A stretch of DNA of 64,000 bases from Diploptera punctata. Taxonomy: Eukaryota; Arthropoda; Insecta; Blattodea; Blaberidae. Positions 1 to 9,904 of this stretch are shown piece after piece. The number at the start of each line of letters is the position of its first letter. Position 1 is the first letter of the stretch. The stretch is from positions 577,501 through 641,500 of the forward strand of contig JASPKZ010007546.1 of NCBI GenBank assembly GCA_030220185.1, written 5' to 3'. Both the position numbers and the translations under genes were made by a program. The notes under the pieces were generated by a model that saw nothing but the letters and a program-made list of their open reading frames with translations, had not been told where the DNA came from and ran no database searches.

Positions 1-50
1 CGGTATATATGCAGTGTGATGTACGAAACTGTGGTTCATTTGGAAGATGT

Positions 51-119
51 GCCTAAGTAGCTCAATGATAGAGTGCCTCGCCAAAGCTGAGATTTTAAGT
101 GTAAATTCAGACTAAAGCG
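51..119 (+). repeat. degenerate tRNA-like unit
   Basis: The sequence GCCTAAGTAGCTCAATGATA resembles a tRNA 5' half with a box-A region, and GTGTAAATTCAGACT downstream resembles a decayed box B. It is followed by a T/C-rich stretch like those after the better tRNA-like units at 20011, 45441, 48404 and 61712. Acceptor pairing is poor, so a working tRNA gene is unlikely. It may be an old member of the same dispersed tRNA-like family. Confidence 0.3.
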
Positions 120-674
120 CAAAATTGTCTCTTTAGAAAGAATTTTAATGTAATTAAATTTTTTCCTGCTATAAAAATACTCTATACTTCAACAGATTAC
201 ATTTAAGTATCAGGGATATATTAGTTATAAAGAAAAATTGTGCAAATTTCAAACACAGCAATTTACGGCACCATAAATGAAACCTTAAACCCTGGAAAAA
301 AGAAAAGAATGAAAATAAAAATTGTACAATATCATGACTGTACTAACTTTATGGGAGTGAAAATTGGATTGTAACAAAAAGTTATATAGAAAATTACAGG
401 TAACAGATATGAAATTTCTGCGATAAGTAGGCCTAAAATGGTGGAAACTTGGGAAATAAAGGTAGTATAAAGAACTTAGAGTGCAATCTATAAAACATAA
501 ACTAGAAGTTTATTTATTAAATAAAGTTATCAAAGTTTTACATGATTTTCATAAATATTCACTTTATTCAACTTCCGTAACTGCTGTTTCAATACACTGT
601 ATTTTCTTCAGACGGATGATGAATAAAATAAATATAATTTATGAACATCATGTAAAATTTTGATAGTTTTATTT
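120..674. other. AT-rich stretch without recognised feature
   Basis: No coding potential, repeat match within the window or RNA structure was recognised. The 60-codon open frame here has random-looking composition. Confidence 0.6.
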
Positions 675-872
675 GACTATTTAACTCATGCACCAAATGG
701 GAGTCAATGACCAATCACATTTTAATGATTTTTTATTTACAACCAATCACAGTCGTGTTTCGCCTAGAATTTGCCAACTAAAGTTTATCATAATAAAGAA
801 AGCACCTCCTTTTAACATTCTGAATAGGTCATAACATTATTTTGCAGTGACTGACTCTATAAGTAATACGGC

Positions 873-884
873 TACCAGATTGTA
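873..884. repeat. target-site duplication, left
   Basis: TACCAGATTGTA is duplicated at 3176-3187. The uninterrupted sequence is present in the minus-strand family W copy near 4757-4768, confirming an insertion between the two duplicates. Confidence 0.85.
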
Positions 885-1505
885 GTAGTAGTAGGACTTT
901 ATTGGACAAAAAGTAAGATATTTACAATATTATTTACAAATATGGGTCGCACGGGTAGTAAGCCGTACGTGCTGTTGACAGTCCGTTACAATAAAGTAAT
1001 AATTGGTACTAGTGTAAAGAAAAATAAACAACAAAAACGGCAATAACATTACAATTACATAAAGAAAACACAGTAATAATATTACAATTAAATAATAACA
1101 CAATAGCATTATACACTAAAAACATTAGCATTACAATTACATAAAGAAAACACAATAATATTACAATTAAATAATAACAATAGCATTATACACTAAAAAC
1201 ATTAACATTACAATTACATAAAGAAAACACAATAATATTACAATTAAATAATAACACAATAGCATTATACACTAAAAAAACATTAACATTACAATTACAT
1301 AAAGAAAACACATTAATATTACAATTAAATAATAACACAATACCATTATACACTAATTAATTTATATATAATTGTTAATAATTAATGGTATTGCATTTTG
1401 ATAACATATATTTTTTCATGAATGAGTGTTGTCCTTATTTTCCGCGTTTTGTCCAGAAATTTACCGAGGTTTATCCAATTTTCTGGATTTACCAATAACT
1501 CGTAA
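885..1505 (-). mobile_element. LINE 3' end (TAC-tailed family), with ~80 bp 3'UTR repeats
   Basis: Read on the minus strand, this holds the last codons of an ORF (PENWINLGKFLDKTRKIRTT, stop near 1384), then a 3'UTR and a tail (CTA)n. Homologous 3' ends lie at 22662-22995, 34584-34832 and 48041-48211. The 3'UTR here carries about four tandem copies of an ~80 bp AT-rich unit between about 1040 and 1360, more than in the other copies. The 5'-truncated 3' ends with target duplications are typical of target-primed reverse transcription. Confidence 0.75.
1040..1365. repeat. ~80 bp tandem repeats in LINE 3'UTR
   Basis: Units contain ACATTACAATTACATAAAG followed by ACACAATAATATTACAATTA and AGCATTATACACTAAAA, repeated about four times with small indels. 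They sit inside the minus-strand LINE 3'UTR. Confidence 0.8.
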
Positions 1506-1577
1506 ATAGTGCTAGCCGTCGTGAAGAGCGGACATGTTTTTGTTAGAGTGGTTGAAGTGTGCAGGGGACAAAGCATT

Positions 1578-2297
1578 ATGGAAGAAGTTAGAAAGCTGAT
1601 TGAAACATTGTCAACTGAAGTGAAAGAGGGGTTTGAAAAGTGCAACGTGGGTGAAAAAATTCGTGATATGGAGACGAACATGCATCGGATGGAGGACAGA
1701 TTGAAACGGCTGGAATCTAAATTAGACTATCTCGAAAACCAGAGTCCCGTAATAATATTTTGATATAATTATGGAGTGCATGAAGAAGACAGGGAGAGCT
1801 GGGAGGAAACTGTACATATAGTTAAAAGAGTAGTGGCGCAAATCGGGATTGATTTGGTGGACAGTGATATTGAAAGAGCGCACAGAGTAGGTCGTTGGAA
1901 TAGTGGAAAGAGACCGATTGTATGCAAATTATCACACTACAAAATAAAATGTTGGATCCTTAGAGACAGTAAATATCTTAAAGGGACCGGCATCAATATT
2001 GCCGAAGACTTTAGTGAGAAGGTACGCCGCGAAATGGACTTTCTTAAGCGACACATGCTCGAGGCGAGGAGGCAGGGCTGCCATGCAATCCTGCAATTTA
2101 ATAAATTGATTATAAATGGACGAATCTGGAGCAGGGAACAACTACAAAATATGGACAACTCTGAAAATGAATTTGAAGAGGTCATTGACAGCGAGTCCCC
2201 AAAACCTACAGGGGACGCTTCAACAGCAGGTGGTCTCCTTACAGCAGAGGAGGGAGAAAATTCTACACGAGAGAGAGATGGAGCACTACGATACTAA
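1578..2297 (+). pseudogene. LINE ORF1 (L1-type, coiled coil plus RNA-binding-like domain), frameshifted
   Basis: The start is taken at ATG 1578 (MEEVRKLIETLSTEV), which opens a heptad-rich coiled coil ending at LENQS near 1745. A frameshift with stop near 1763 separates this from HEEDRESWEETVHIVK onward. The second part includes DIERAHRVGRWNSGKRPIV and the FNKLIINGRIW region, which match the layout of L1-type ORF1 proteins (coiled coil, RRM-like core, C-terminal domain). In the family this protein binds the element RNA and forms the ribonucleoprotein. It lies about 200 bp upstream of the endonuclease start, the order expected for ORF1-ORF2. Assignment to a precise clade (L1, CR1 or other) is not secure. 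Confidence 0.7.
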
Positions 2298-2502
2298 CTC
2301 CGAGGAATCCAGTAAACATACAGCAAACTACGGCCGAACGCAAAAATCATACCCCACCTCTAAGAGGTGAACGACCGGCGGACACAAGAACTCCAACAAG
2401 AAAATCACTAAGACTTCTGAATTACCCGCAGAAAAGGAACTATTGAGAGGGGGAAGTTCGAAAAATACAGGTAAGACTAATGACAAGGGAACACAATAGG
2501 GT

Positions 2503-3175
2503 TTGTTGACAGTCGGTTCATGGAATATCGAAGGGTTAAAACAAAAAATTTCAATGGACAGATGTGTAGAGTTTATTGAGACTTTTGATATGTTAGCTCT
2601 AGGAGAAACATGGTTAAAAGCTAATGAATGCGTAAATCTATGTAATATGAAAGGTTATTTTAAGGGTAATCAAAATAGAGGGAAGAGAGGCAGACATCCA
2701 GGCGGTGTTGCCATTTTATATAAACTAACTTAGACCCATATATTAAAAAGGTAAATATTGCTTTAAAAGAGGCAATTTGTATATATTACCATACAGGAAG
2801 AGCAGAAATGTGTCTGTTGTCAATTTACCGCCAACCACTAAATTCCAGGTATGCCAATCCAAATTTTTTCGTTGAATTGTCTGACTCGTTGGCAGAAATA
2901 AAAGATAGGTTTCCGGAAGCGGGAATAATAATTTTAGGGGACTTTAACTGTAGGATTGGGGAGGAAAATATCACTATAAAAATCGGATGATAATGAAACA
3001 CCGAGGTGAGGGTAGGAGAAACAAAAATAAGATTTTAAATTCAGAAGGAAACAAATTGTTAGCTTTTTGCGATGCATTTGAACTTGAAATTCTGAATGGG
3101 AAATATGGGGAAGATAAAAATGGAGAACTGACAGTTATTAATAAAAATGGAGGTAGCTTAATAAATTATTCAGTA
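2503..3175 (+). pseudogene. LINE ORF2 endonuclease domain (APE-type), broken
   Basis: Motifs of the apurinic-like endonuclease occur in order. VGSWNIEGL is at the start, GETWL near 2611 holds the metal-binding glutamate, GGVAILYK near 2702, LLSIYRQP near 2818, and ILGDFNCRIGE near 2931 holds the catalytic D-x-N. They are spread over three frames, with breaks near 2730-2805 and 2985. The domain stops at the target duplication (3176), just where the C-terminal part of the endonuclease would continue. The reverse transcriptase is absent. In live elements this domain nicks the target DNA to prime reverse transcription. Confidence 0.8.
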
Positions 3176-3187
3176 TACCAGATTGTA
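3176..3187. repeat. target-site duplication, right
   Basis: TACCAGATTGTA, matching 873-884, after which family W resumes. Confidence 0.85.
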
Positions 3188-3842
3188 TATATAGTGCAGA
3201 ATGTCAACACGTAGCGCATGCGAGAGTTAATATAAAAACATTTGTAGCAATTCATTATACCACCAAAAAAAGAAACCACTGTTTGCACATTCTTAAATGT
3301 ATTTTTTCCAGGTAATAACATTCCAGAAAAATATAATTGTCATAGGACATCAGAAATGAATTAATATACAGTTTGATGTGTTTCATTTTTTCTCCACTAG
3401 AGTGCATTCTTACAATATTACGATCCTTAGGCAATAACTAATATGATCAGGTTGCAGTGATGAACGAAAGAAGCAGTTGAAGCGTACCAATCGTTTCTTA
3501 TTTGTTTTCAAACATCGCCGTTTGCATTAAATATATAAATATTTTAAAATAACTATATTTAAATAATGATTTCTGAGTAAACAGCTTAATTTTATTCGTT
3601 AAATAGTCCTAACAAATGCCACTCTTAATTTCTAAATTCTCTAGATAAATTCACTCCTCACTTCGTGAGTCGTGGATTTATCGATAATTTGGAAATCACT
3701 CGAGGCATTACTTATGATAAGTAAACATCGTGGATTTTCATCAAGTAAACGCCAAATCAATTGGTTGCATAAACTAGAAGGTAATCTATTAAATTGAGGA
3801 ACCAACATAGAAAGAATGCAGGGAGAAAGATTCCTAAAACTA

Positions 3843-4226
3843 GTCCACCGCTGTGGTCTCGAGGTAGCGTGCTCCCTTGTCACGCAGCGGGCCCGGGTTT
3901 GATCCCCGATCGGGACAGTTTTTCTGGGTGAGGTTTTTATCGGGGTTTTTCCTCACCTGTAAAAAAAAGGTCAGGAAAACTGTAAGGCCCAAACGGTCCC
4001 CGAAATCATATGGTCATCGCAATCATCATCATTCATATTCATCTTAGATTAAGCTTAGGATTAGGGACTCTCCTGGCGCACCACTATCATCATCACCCAT
4101 CATATCATCGGGGCAACGTAACCCTGCCTTCCATGCGCCCCAACCTTCAGAAGTGGGTTACAAGAACGCCATGCCAGGAGAGAACACCAGGAATGTTGAA
4201 AGACAACCTGGGGCATTCGCAAAAAA
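3843..4226 (+). mobile_element. SINE-A (tRNA-derived), long-tail form
   Basis: The head CACCGCTGTGGTCTCGAGG contains a box-A-like region, and GGGTTTGATCCCCGATCGGG is the box B. The body continues with CCTCACCTGTAA, AAGGCCCAAACGGTCC, an ATC-rich patch and a tail ending CCTGGGGCAT. Imperfect target duplications TCCTAAAACTAG (left) and TCCTAAAACTGG (right) flank it. Other members are near 10692, 22470, 24334, 37798, 54136, 60514 and 62745. SINEs of this kind are transcribed by RNA polymerase III and mobilised by a partner LINE. Confidence 0.85.
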
Positions 4227-4272
4227 AATCCTAAAACTGGCTTTCGATTATTATCAAACAAAACGAAAGAGA

Positions 4273-4965
4273 TTATCATAAGTAATGCCACGACTGGAAA
4301 TCAAAAGTGGCATTTGTTAGGATTATTTAACGAACAAAATAAAGCTGTTTACTCACAAATCATTATTTAAATATAATTATTTAAAAATATTTATATGTTT
4401 AATGTAAATGGCGATGTTTGTAAACAAATGAGAAAGATTTGTTTTGTTTCATTTGTTCATCACTGCAACCAGATCATATTATTTATTGCCAAAGGATCGC
4501 AATATTGTAAGAATGCACCCTAGTGGAGAAAAAATGAAACACATCAAACTGTTTATAACCAACATTACAGGTTATTAATTAATTTCTAATGCCCTATGAT
4601 GTAAATTATATTTTTCTGGAACGTAAGTTTCTGGGAAATAACACTTTTAAGAAAGTGCAAAAAGTGGTTTATTTTTAGTGTGCTATAATCAATTACCAAG
4701 AATGTTTTCTGTTATATCCCGAAAGAAGTATCTGTTTACATTCGTGTACTATATATACAATCTGGTAGCCGTATTTCTTGGAGAGTCAGTCACTGTAAAA
4801 TAATGCTATTACCTGTTCAGAATATTAAAAAGGAAGAGCTTTCCTTAATATGATAAACTTAATTGATAAATATCGGGTGAAACAAGACTGTGATTGGTTG
4901 TAAAACAAGATACATTGAAACGTGATTGGTCATTGACTTACATTTGGGGCATGAGTTAAATAGTC
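4273..4965 (-). repeat. family W interspersed repeat, copy 2
   Basis: The reverse complement of copy 1 without the LINE insertion, running from TTATCATAAGTAATGCCAC to GAGTTAAATAGTC. It retains the empty target site for the 885-3175 insertion. Confidence 0.8.
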
Positions 4966-5427
4966 TTAAAAAACCGAAATAGAAATGGAGCAATCTGTGA
5001 TGATGGAACAAGCCCAAGTGCTTATAGGCCTTCTATGAGCTGTAAATAATTATTTATTTTCTGTTTCGAAAAGAAATTAATAAAAGTAATACTGTTTCGC
5101 TCTATAGAGGAATATCGTTAATGACATTGTTATGAATGCCATATTTCAGTACAAATGTTTGGAAAACAGAGTAACATTTCTGCTAAATTTTATCTTTTCT
5201 GTATTGAAGTGCCCTCAATGTGAAGTGCTTCCTGCAAATAGCCAAGTCGTTCTTATAGTCTCTTAACCTGCTCAAGTCTCTCCATTTATCGATTTTCTTA
5301 GCTTTCTTCCTGCTCGCTCGTGGGGCCTTTTATTCATCTCCCAATAACCTTCAACAATACTAATCAGAAGTCTCGATAATCAGCAACTATACAGTATAAA
5401 ATATATTTCAGTATAGCTTACTTTGAG
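4966..5427. other. unassigned AT-rich spacer
   Basis: No coding, tRNA-like or within-window repeat match was recognised. Confidence 0.5.
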
Positions 5428-6013
5428 GACTATTTAACTCATGTCCCAAATGATAGCCAATGGCCAATCATGTTTCAATGAATTTTGTTTTCAACCAATG
5501 ACAGTCGTGTTTCACCTCGCTCTTTATCGATTTCTCTTTATTAGCTCGTGCTTTTGTGATAAAGAAAGCTCATTTTTAATATGCTGAACAGCATTATTTT
5601 TCTCCAACAAATACATTGAATACAGCAAATAAAAATGAACAGATTCCTTGATTTTACTGACTTTTTACTAAAAAAATAAATTAATAACCTATAATGTTGA
5701 TTATAATATACAATTTGAAGTGTTTCATTATTTCTCCACTAGGGTGCATTATTACAATATTGCGATTATATTTGGCAGTAAATAATATAATCAAGTTGCA
5801 GTCCATATACCTAACCTCACATTTCTGATTTGTTTTCAAACATCGGCGTTTACATTAAATATATAAATATTTTAAAATACCGGAACGATATTTAAATAAT
5901 GACTTTTGAGTAAACAGCTTAATTTCATTCGTTAAATAGTCCTAACAAATGCACTCTTGATTTCCAAATCCTCTAGATAAATTGGAAATCGCTCGTGGTA
6001 TTACTTATGATAA
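5428..6013 (+). repeat. family W interspersed repeat, copy 3
   Basis: It runs from GACTATTTAACTCATG to TTACTTATGATAA. It lacks part of the middle present in copies 2 and 5. A relic of an RTE-like LINE and the Penelope insertion follow directly. Confidence 0.8.
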
Positions 6014-6015
6014 AG

Positions 6016-6028
6016 TTATAAGGAATAT
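6016..6028. repeat. target-site duplication of Penelope insertion, left
   Basis: TTATAAGGAATAT is repeated at 9995-10007. Confidence 0.8.
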
Positions 6029-6086
6029 AATGTTGTGTGATTCCGGGTTCTGTGGCCGTGGTCCATAGTTGGTGTTGATACCAGAC

Positions 6087-6118
6087 GTTTCGCCCTCAAC
6101 TGCGGAGGGCATCTTCAG
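6087..6118 (-). ncRNA. hammerhead-ribozyme-like core (left arm)
   Basis: On the minus strand CTGAAGA is followed by T, a 6 bp stem GCCCTC/GAGGGC with a 7 nt loop, then GAAAC. This matches the conserved CUGANGA - stem II - GAAA core. ACGT follows GAAA, suggesting a very short stem III. Hammerhead motifs in Penelope-like elements are established. Cleavage activity here is inference. Confidence 0.6.
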
Positions 6119-6160
6119 TGGCGAGTGCTTCTAGGCGTGTTTCCTGGTCGGAAGATCTAC

Positions 6161-8038
6161 TTAGAGTGAGCTCTGCTGACGTTGTGGACGTTGTATTGAT
6201 ACTAGTGGGGGAGCAGGGTGAGTGAGCGTGGCTCTTGCTGATTGGCTAATGGTCGTCTCCTTGTTGTCCCTAGTGTTGATGCATTTATTTTCTAGTGTAT
6301 GGTACCAGGCCTTAGGCAATTTGATACCTTCCTCTTTTCTGTTGATATTTTCTTTATGCTTGTATATTTCTATAGCCTCTCGGTATAATCTAGGGAAATA
6401 GTAGGAAGTTGTGGCTAAAACTTGTGTATCATCGAATAGAATCTGGTGTCCATTCATAATGGCATGTTCTGCTACAGCCAATTTATCCATTTCTCCTTGT
6501 CTGCAGTTTCTTTTATGTTCAGATAAACGGGTGGCTATACTTCTTTTCGTGGTCCCTATGTATGGTTTACCACACGAACAAGGAAGTCGATATACGCCGC
6601 AAGTGGAGAGAGGTGGCCGAGGATCCTTAGCTGAGCGAAGGCAGTCTTCTATTTTTCTTGTAGGTCTGTAAACTGTTTTTATGTTGTATTTTCGTAGGAG
6701 TTTTCCGATACGATCTGTGACTCTTTGTACATATGGTAAGTAGGCTATGCTGGTTGAGGGCGTGTTATCCATTCTGACGTGCTGTCTTCGTGGATGTATG
6801 GTTTGTCTTATTTCCTTGGATGTGTAGCCATTTTTCTGGAAACAATTGAACAGATGGTGTTGTTCTTGTTTAAGGTGTTGTGGTTGGCATAACTTAGTCG
6901 CTCTGTCGAACAGTGTCTTAATGACACCTCGCTTTTGTCTTGGATGGTGGTTAGAGTCTTTGTGCAGATATCGGTCTGTGTGTGTAGGTTTTCTGTAAAC
7001 TGTATGTTGAATTTCCCCATTGCCAGTCCTTATTATTTGAACATCCAGGAAAGGAAGTCTTCCATTATCTTCTTTTTCCATAGTGAACTGTATTTTGTTG
7101 TGTCTGCTGTTAAGGTGTTGAAGGAAACGTTCCAATTCTTCACTGCCATGTCTCCATACTACGAATGTGTCATCAACATAGCGAAACCAATGTTCTGGAG
7201 ACTTGGGAGCTGTTTTTAGTGCTTCTGTTTCGAATTTCTCCATGAAAAAGTTCGCTACTACTGGGCTTAGAGGACTGCCCATGGCTACTCCGTCGGTCTG
7301 TTCATAGTAGCTGTTGTTCCATTGGAAGTAAGTAGTAGTTAGTACATGCCTGAATAAATTGGATATTTCTTCTGTGAAAATCTGTCTAATGTAGTCCATG
7401 GTCTCATTTACTGGCACCATGGTGAAAAGGGAAACCACATCGAAGCTAACCAGTATATCTTGAGATGTTACGTTTATATTCCGTAGTCTCTCAATGAAAT
7501 GTGTCGAGTCTCTGATGTAGCTGTCCGTTTTTCCAAGGAGTGGTTTCAGAAGTCCTGTAAGATGCTTTGCCAGTAAGTAGGTCGGGGAACCGATGGCACT
7601 GACAATTGGCCGGAGTGGAATGTTGTTCTTATGTATTTTTGGAAGGCCATAGAGTCTTGGAGGTTGAGCTTCGGATACGCGTAATTTCTTCTTAATTCCT
7701 TCTGGCAAGGACGATTGCTTGATAAGATTGTTGGTTTTTCGAAGAATACCGGATGTAGGGTCTCGCTTGATAGGTTTATATGTATCTGGTGTCAGAATCT
7801 CTATTATTTTCTCTTTGTATTCGTGTGTATTCATAACAACTGTAGAGTTTCCTTTATCGGCTGGTAAAATAGTGATATTATTATCATTATTTAAAGTTTT
7901 TAGCGCTAGTCTCTCCTTCTTAGTTAAATTGCTTTTCGGTGGTTGGGCGCGACGGAGTATTCTTGCAGCTTCATAACGACGGAGTATTCTTGCAACTTCA
8001 TTCGTTATGAAGCTGCAAGAATACTCCGTCGCGCCCAA
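6161..8038 (-). CDS. Penelope-like reverse transcriptase / GIY-YIG endonuclease, 5'-truncated (left copy)
   Basis: The protein copies element RNA into DNA at a nicked target; the GIY-YIG domain makes the nick. In the 625-residue frame, the segment LPADKGNSTVVM lies near residue 60. RPIVSAIGSPTYLLAKHL, SFDVVSLFTMVP (motif A), GVAMGSPLSPVVANF (motif B) and RYVDDTFVVW (catalytic YVDD) follow in order. The C-terminal endonuclease has GVYRLPCSCGKPYIG with paired cysteines and the H-x-H pattern of the group. The first ~20 codons lie in the spacer and opposite arm, so the true N-terminus is missing. The C-terminus runs 25-30 residues beyond the right copy because that copy has an extra base near 9725. 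Apart from that, I see only one substitution (DKLAV here, DKSAV in the other). Confidence 0.92.
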   Translation of the reverse strand: MGATEYSCSFITNEVARILRRYEAARILRRAQPPKSNLTKKERLALKTLNNDNNITILPADKGNSTVVMNTHEYKEKIIEILTPDTYKPIKRDPTSGILRKTNNLIKQSSLPEGIKKKLRVSEAQPPRLYGLPKIHKNNIPLRPIVSAIGSPTYLLAKHLTGLLKPLLGKTDSYIRDSTHFIERLRNINVTSQDILVSFDVVSLFTMVPVNETMDYIRQIFTEEISNLFRHVLTTTYFQWNNSYYEQTDGVAMGSPLSPVVANFFMEKFETEALKTAPKSPEHWFRYVDDTFVVWRHGSEELERFLQHLNSRHNKIQFTMEKEDNGRLPFLDVQIIRTGNGEIQHTVYRKPTHTDRYLHKDSNHHPRQKRGVIKTLFDRATKLCQPQHLKQEQHHLFNCFQKNGYTSKEIRQTIHPRRQHVRMDNTPSTSIAYLPYVQRVTDRIGKLLRKYNIKTVYRPTRKIEDCLRSAKDPRPPLSTCGVYRLPCSCGKPYIGTTKRSIATRLSEHKRNCRQGEMDKLAVAEHAIMNGHQILFDDTQVLATTSYYFPRLYREAIEIYKHKENINRKEEGIKLPKAWYHTLENKCINTRDNKETTISQSARATLTHPAPPLVSIQRPQRQQSSL

Positions 8039-9736
8039 CCACCGAAAAGCAATTTAACTAAGAAGGAGAGACTAGCGCTAAAAACTTTAAATAATGATAA
8101 TAATATCACTATTTTACCAGCCGATAAAGGAAACTCTACAGTTGTTATGAATACACACGAATACAAAGAGAAAATAATAGAGATTCTGACACCAGATACA
8201 TATAAACCTATCAAGCGAGACCCTACATCCGGTATTCTTCGAAAAACCAACAATCTTATCAAGCAATCGTCCTTGCCAGAAGGAATTAAGAAGAAATTAC
8301 GCGTATCCGAAGCTCAACCTCCAAGACTCTATGGCCTTCCAAAAATACATAAGAACAACATTCCACTCCGGCCAATTGTCAGTGCCATCGGTTCCCCGAC
8401 CTACTTACTGGCAAAGCATCTTACAGGACTTCTGAAACCACTCCTTGGAAAAACGGACAGCTACATCAGAGACTCGACACATTTCATTGAGAGACTACGG
8501 AATATAAACGTAACATCTCAAGATATACTGGTTAGCTTCGATGTGGTTTCCCTTTTCACCATGGTGCCAGTAAATGAGACCATGGACTACATTAGACAGA
8601 TTTTCACAGAAGAAATATCCAATTTATTCAGGCATGTACTAACTACTACTTACTTCCAATGGAACAACAGCTACTATGAACAGACCGACGGAGTAGCCAT
8701 GGGCAGTCCTCTAAGCCCAGTAGTAGCGAACTTTTTCATGGAGAAATTCGAAACAGAAGCACTAAAAACAGCTCCCAAGTCTCCAGAACATTGGTTTCGC
8801 TATGTTGATGACACATTCGTAGTATGGAGACATGGCAGTGAAGAATTGGAACGTTTCCTTCAACACCTTAACAGCAGACACAACAAAATACAGTTCACTA
8901 TGGAAAAAGAAGATAATGGAAGACTTCCTTTCCTGGATGTTCAAATAATAAGGACTGGCAATGGGGAAATTCAACATACAGTTTACAGAAAACCTACACA
9001 CACAGACCGATATCTGCACAAAGACTCTAACCACCATCCAAGACAAAAGCGAGGTGTCATTAAGACACTGTTCGACAGAGCGACTAAGTTATGCCAACCA
9101 CAACACCTTAAACAAGAACAACACCATCTGTTCAATTGTTTCCAGAAAAATGGCTACACATCCAAGGAAATAAGACAAACCATACATCCACGAAGACAGC
9201 ACGTCAGAATGGATAACACGCCCTCAACCAGCATAGCCTACTTACCATATGTACAAAGAGTCACAGATCGTATCGGAAAACTCCTACGAAAATACAACAT
9301 AAAAACAGTTTACAGACCTACAAGAAAAATAGAAGACTGCCTTCGCTCAGCTAAGGATCCTCGGCCACCTCTCTCCACTTGCGGCGTATATCGACTTCCT
9401 TGTTCGTGTGGTAAACCATACATAGGGACCACGAAAAGAAGTATAGCCACCCGTTTATCTGAACATAAAAGAAACTGCAGACAAGGAGAAATGGATAAAT
9501 CGGCTGTAGCAGAACATGCCATTATGAATGGACACCAGATTCTATTCGATGATACACAAGTTTTAGCCACAACTTCCTACTATTTCCCTAGATTATACCG
9601 AGAGGCTATAGAAATATACAAGCATAAAGAAAATATCAACAGAAAAGAGGAAGGTATCAAATTGCCTAAGGCCTGGTACCATACACTAGAAAATAAATGC
9701 ATCAACACTAGGGACAACAAGGAGAACGACCATTAG
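7943..9736 (+). CDS. Penelope-like reverse transcriptase / GIY-YIG endonuclease, 5'-truncated (right copy)
   Basis: The frame is open from 7943, but codons before 8002 come from the opposite arm and spacer, so the element's own sequence starts around YEAARILRRAQPP. Reverse transcriptase motifs match the left copy, with YVDD near residue 288 (about 8806). The GIY-YIG domain starts near residue 479 (CGVYRLPCSCGKPYIG). A one-base insertion in GGAGAACGACC relative to the left arm ends the protein at DNKENDH. Family proteins are usually longer at the N-terminus, so this is probably not autonomous, although both catalytic domains are intact. Confidence 0.92.
   Translation: MGATEYSCSFITTEYSCNFIRYEAARILRRAQPPKSNLTKKERLALKTLNNDNNITILPADKGNSTVVMNTHEYKEKIIEILTPDTYKPIKRDPTSGILRKTNNLIKQSSLPEGIKKKLRVSEAQPPRLYGLPKIHKNNIPLRPIVSAIGSPTYLLAKHLTGLLKPLLGKTDSYIRDSTHFIERLRNINVTSQDILVSFDVVSLFTMVPVNETMDYIRQIFTEEISNLFRHVLTTTYFQWNNSYYEQTDGVAMGSPLSPVVANFFMEKFETEALKTAPKSPEHWFRYVDDTFVVWRHGSEELERFLQHLNSRHNKIQFTMEKEDNGRLPFLDVQIIRTGNGEIQHTVYRKPTHTDRYLHKDSNHHPRQKRGVIKTLFDRATKLCQPQHLKQEQHHLFNCFQKNGYTSKEIRQTIHPRRQHVRMDNTPSTSIAYLPYVQRVTDRIGKLLRKYNIKTVYRPTRKIEDCLRSAKDPRPPLSTCGVYRLPCSCGKPYIGTTKRSIATRLSEHKRNCRQGEMDKSAVAEHAIMNGHQILFDDTQVLATTSYYFPRLYREAIEIYKHKENINRKEEGIKLPKAWYHTLENKCINTRDNKENDH
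7980..8001. repeat. palindrome centre spacer
   Basis: The 22 bp loop between CTTCATAACGA (left) and TCGTTATGAAG (right). It repeats CGGAGTATTCTTGCA from the left arm, so the junction is a short direct duplication rather than a random join. Confidence 0.85.
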
Positions 9737-9872
9737 CCAATCAGCAAGAGCCACGCTCCCTCACCCTGCTCCCACCACATTTTATCAATACAACGTCCAC
9801 AACGTCAGCAGAGCTTCCCTCTAAGTAGATCTTCTGCCGACCAGGAAACACGCCTAGAAGCCCTCGGCGCCA

Positions 9873-9904
9873 CTGAAGATGCCCTCCGCAGTTGAGGGCG
9901 AAAC
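9873..9904 (+). ncRNA. hammerhead-ribozyme-like core (right arm)
   Basis: CTGAAGA at 9873-9879, stem GCCCTC (9881-9886) with GAGGGC (9894-9899), a 7 nt loop, and GAAAC at 9900-9904, followed by GTC. CCA before the core can pair with TGG after GTC, giving a short stem I. Confidence 0.6.

Larger units (their letters stand above)
885..3175. mobile_element. non-LTR retrotransposon insertion with 5' inversion (twin-priming structure)
   Basis: The 2291 bp insertion is bounded by a 12 bp duplication. The left part (885-1505) is the 3' end of a LINE on the minus strand, closing with a (TAC)n tail at the target. The right part (1506-3175) is the 5' end of a LINE on the plus strand: 5' leader, ORF1 and part of the endonuclease. 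The 5' end therefore abuts the internal breakpoint, and an internal position lies at the outer boundary. This is the geometry expected when two target strands prime on one RNA. That both parts belong to one family is inferred from the shared target duplication. Confidence 0.75.
675..3720 (+). repeat. family W interspersed repeat, copy 1 (split by LINE insertion)
   Basis: The copy begins GACTATTTAACTCATG and ends TTACTTATGATAA. It is shared with copies at 4273-4965 (-), 5428-6013 (+), 11680-12321 (+), 38459-39352 (-) and a fragment at 56157-56286 (-). The right end forms a hairpin: an AATGCCACTCTTGATTTCC-like arm faces GGAAATCACTCGAGGCATT. Copy 1 is interrupted by a 2.3 kb retrotransposon at 885-3175. 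No protein is encoded. The class is unclear; it could be a non-autonomous DNA transposon with unequal ends. Confidence 0.75.

Noticed and set aside
1382..1681. 99-codon minus frame as a gene
   Set aside because: Only its last ~40 codons are real LINE C-terminus; the rest is antisense to ORF1 across the inversion junction.
6411..9570. Short frames antisense to the Penelope coding regions (e.g. 6411-6671, 6935-7219, 8762-9046)
   Set aside because: Mirror-image shadow frames that occur identically in both arms because of the palindrome.
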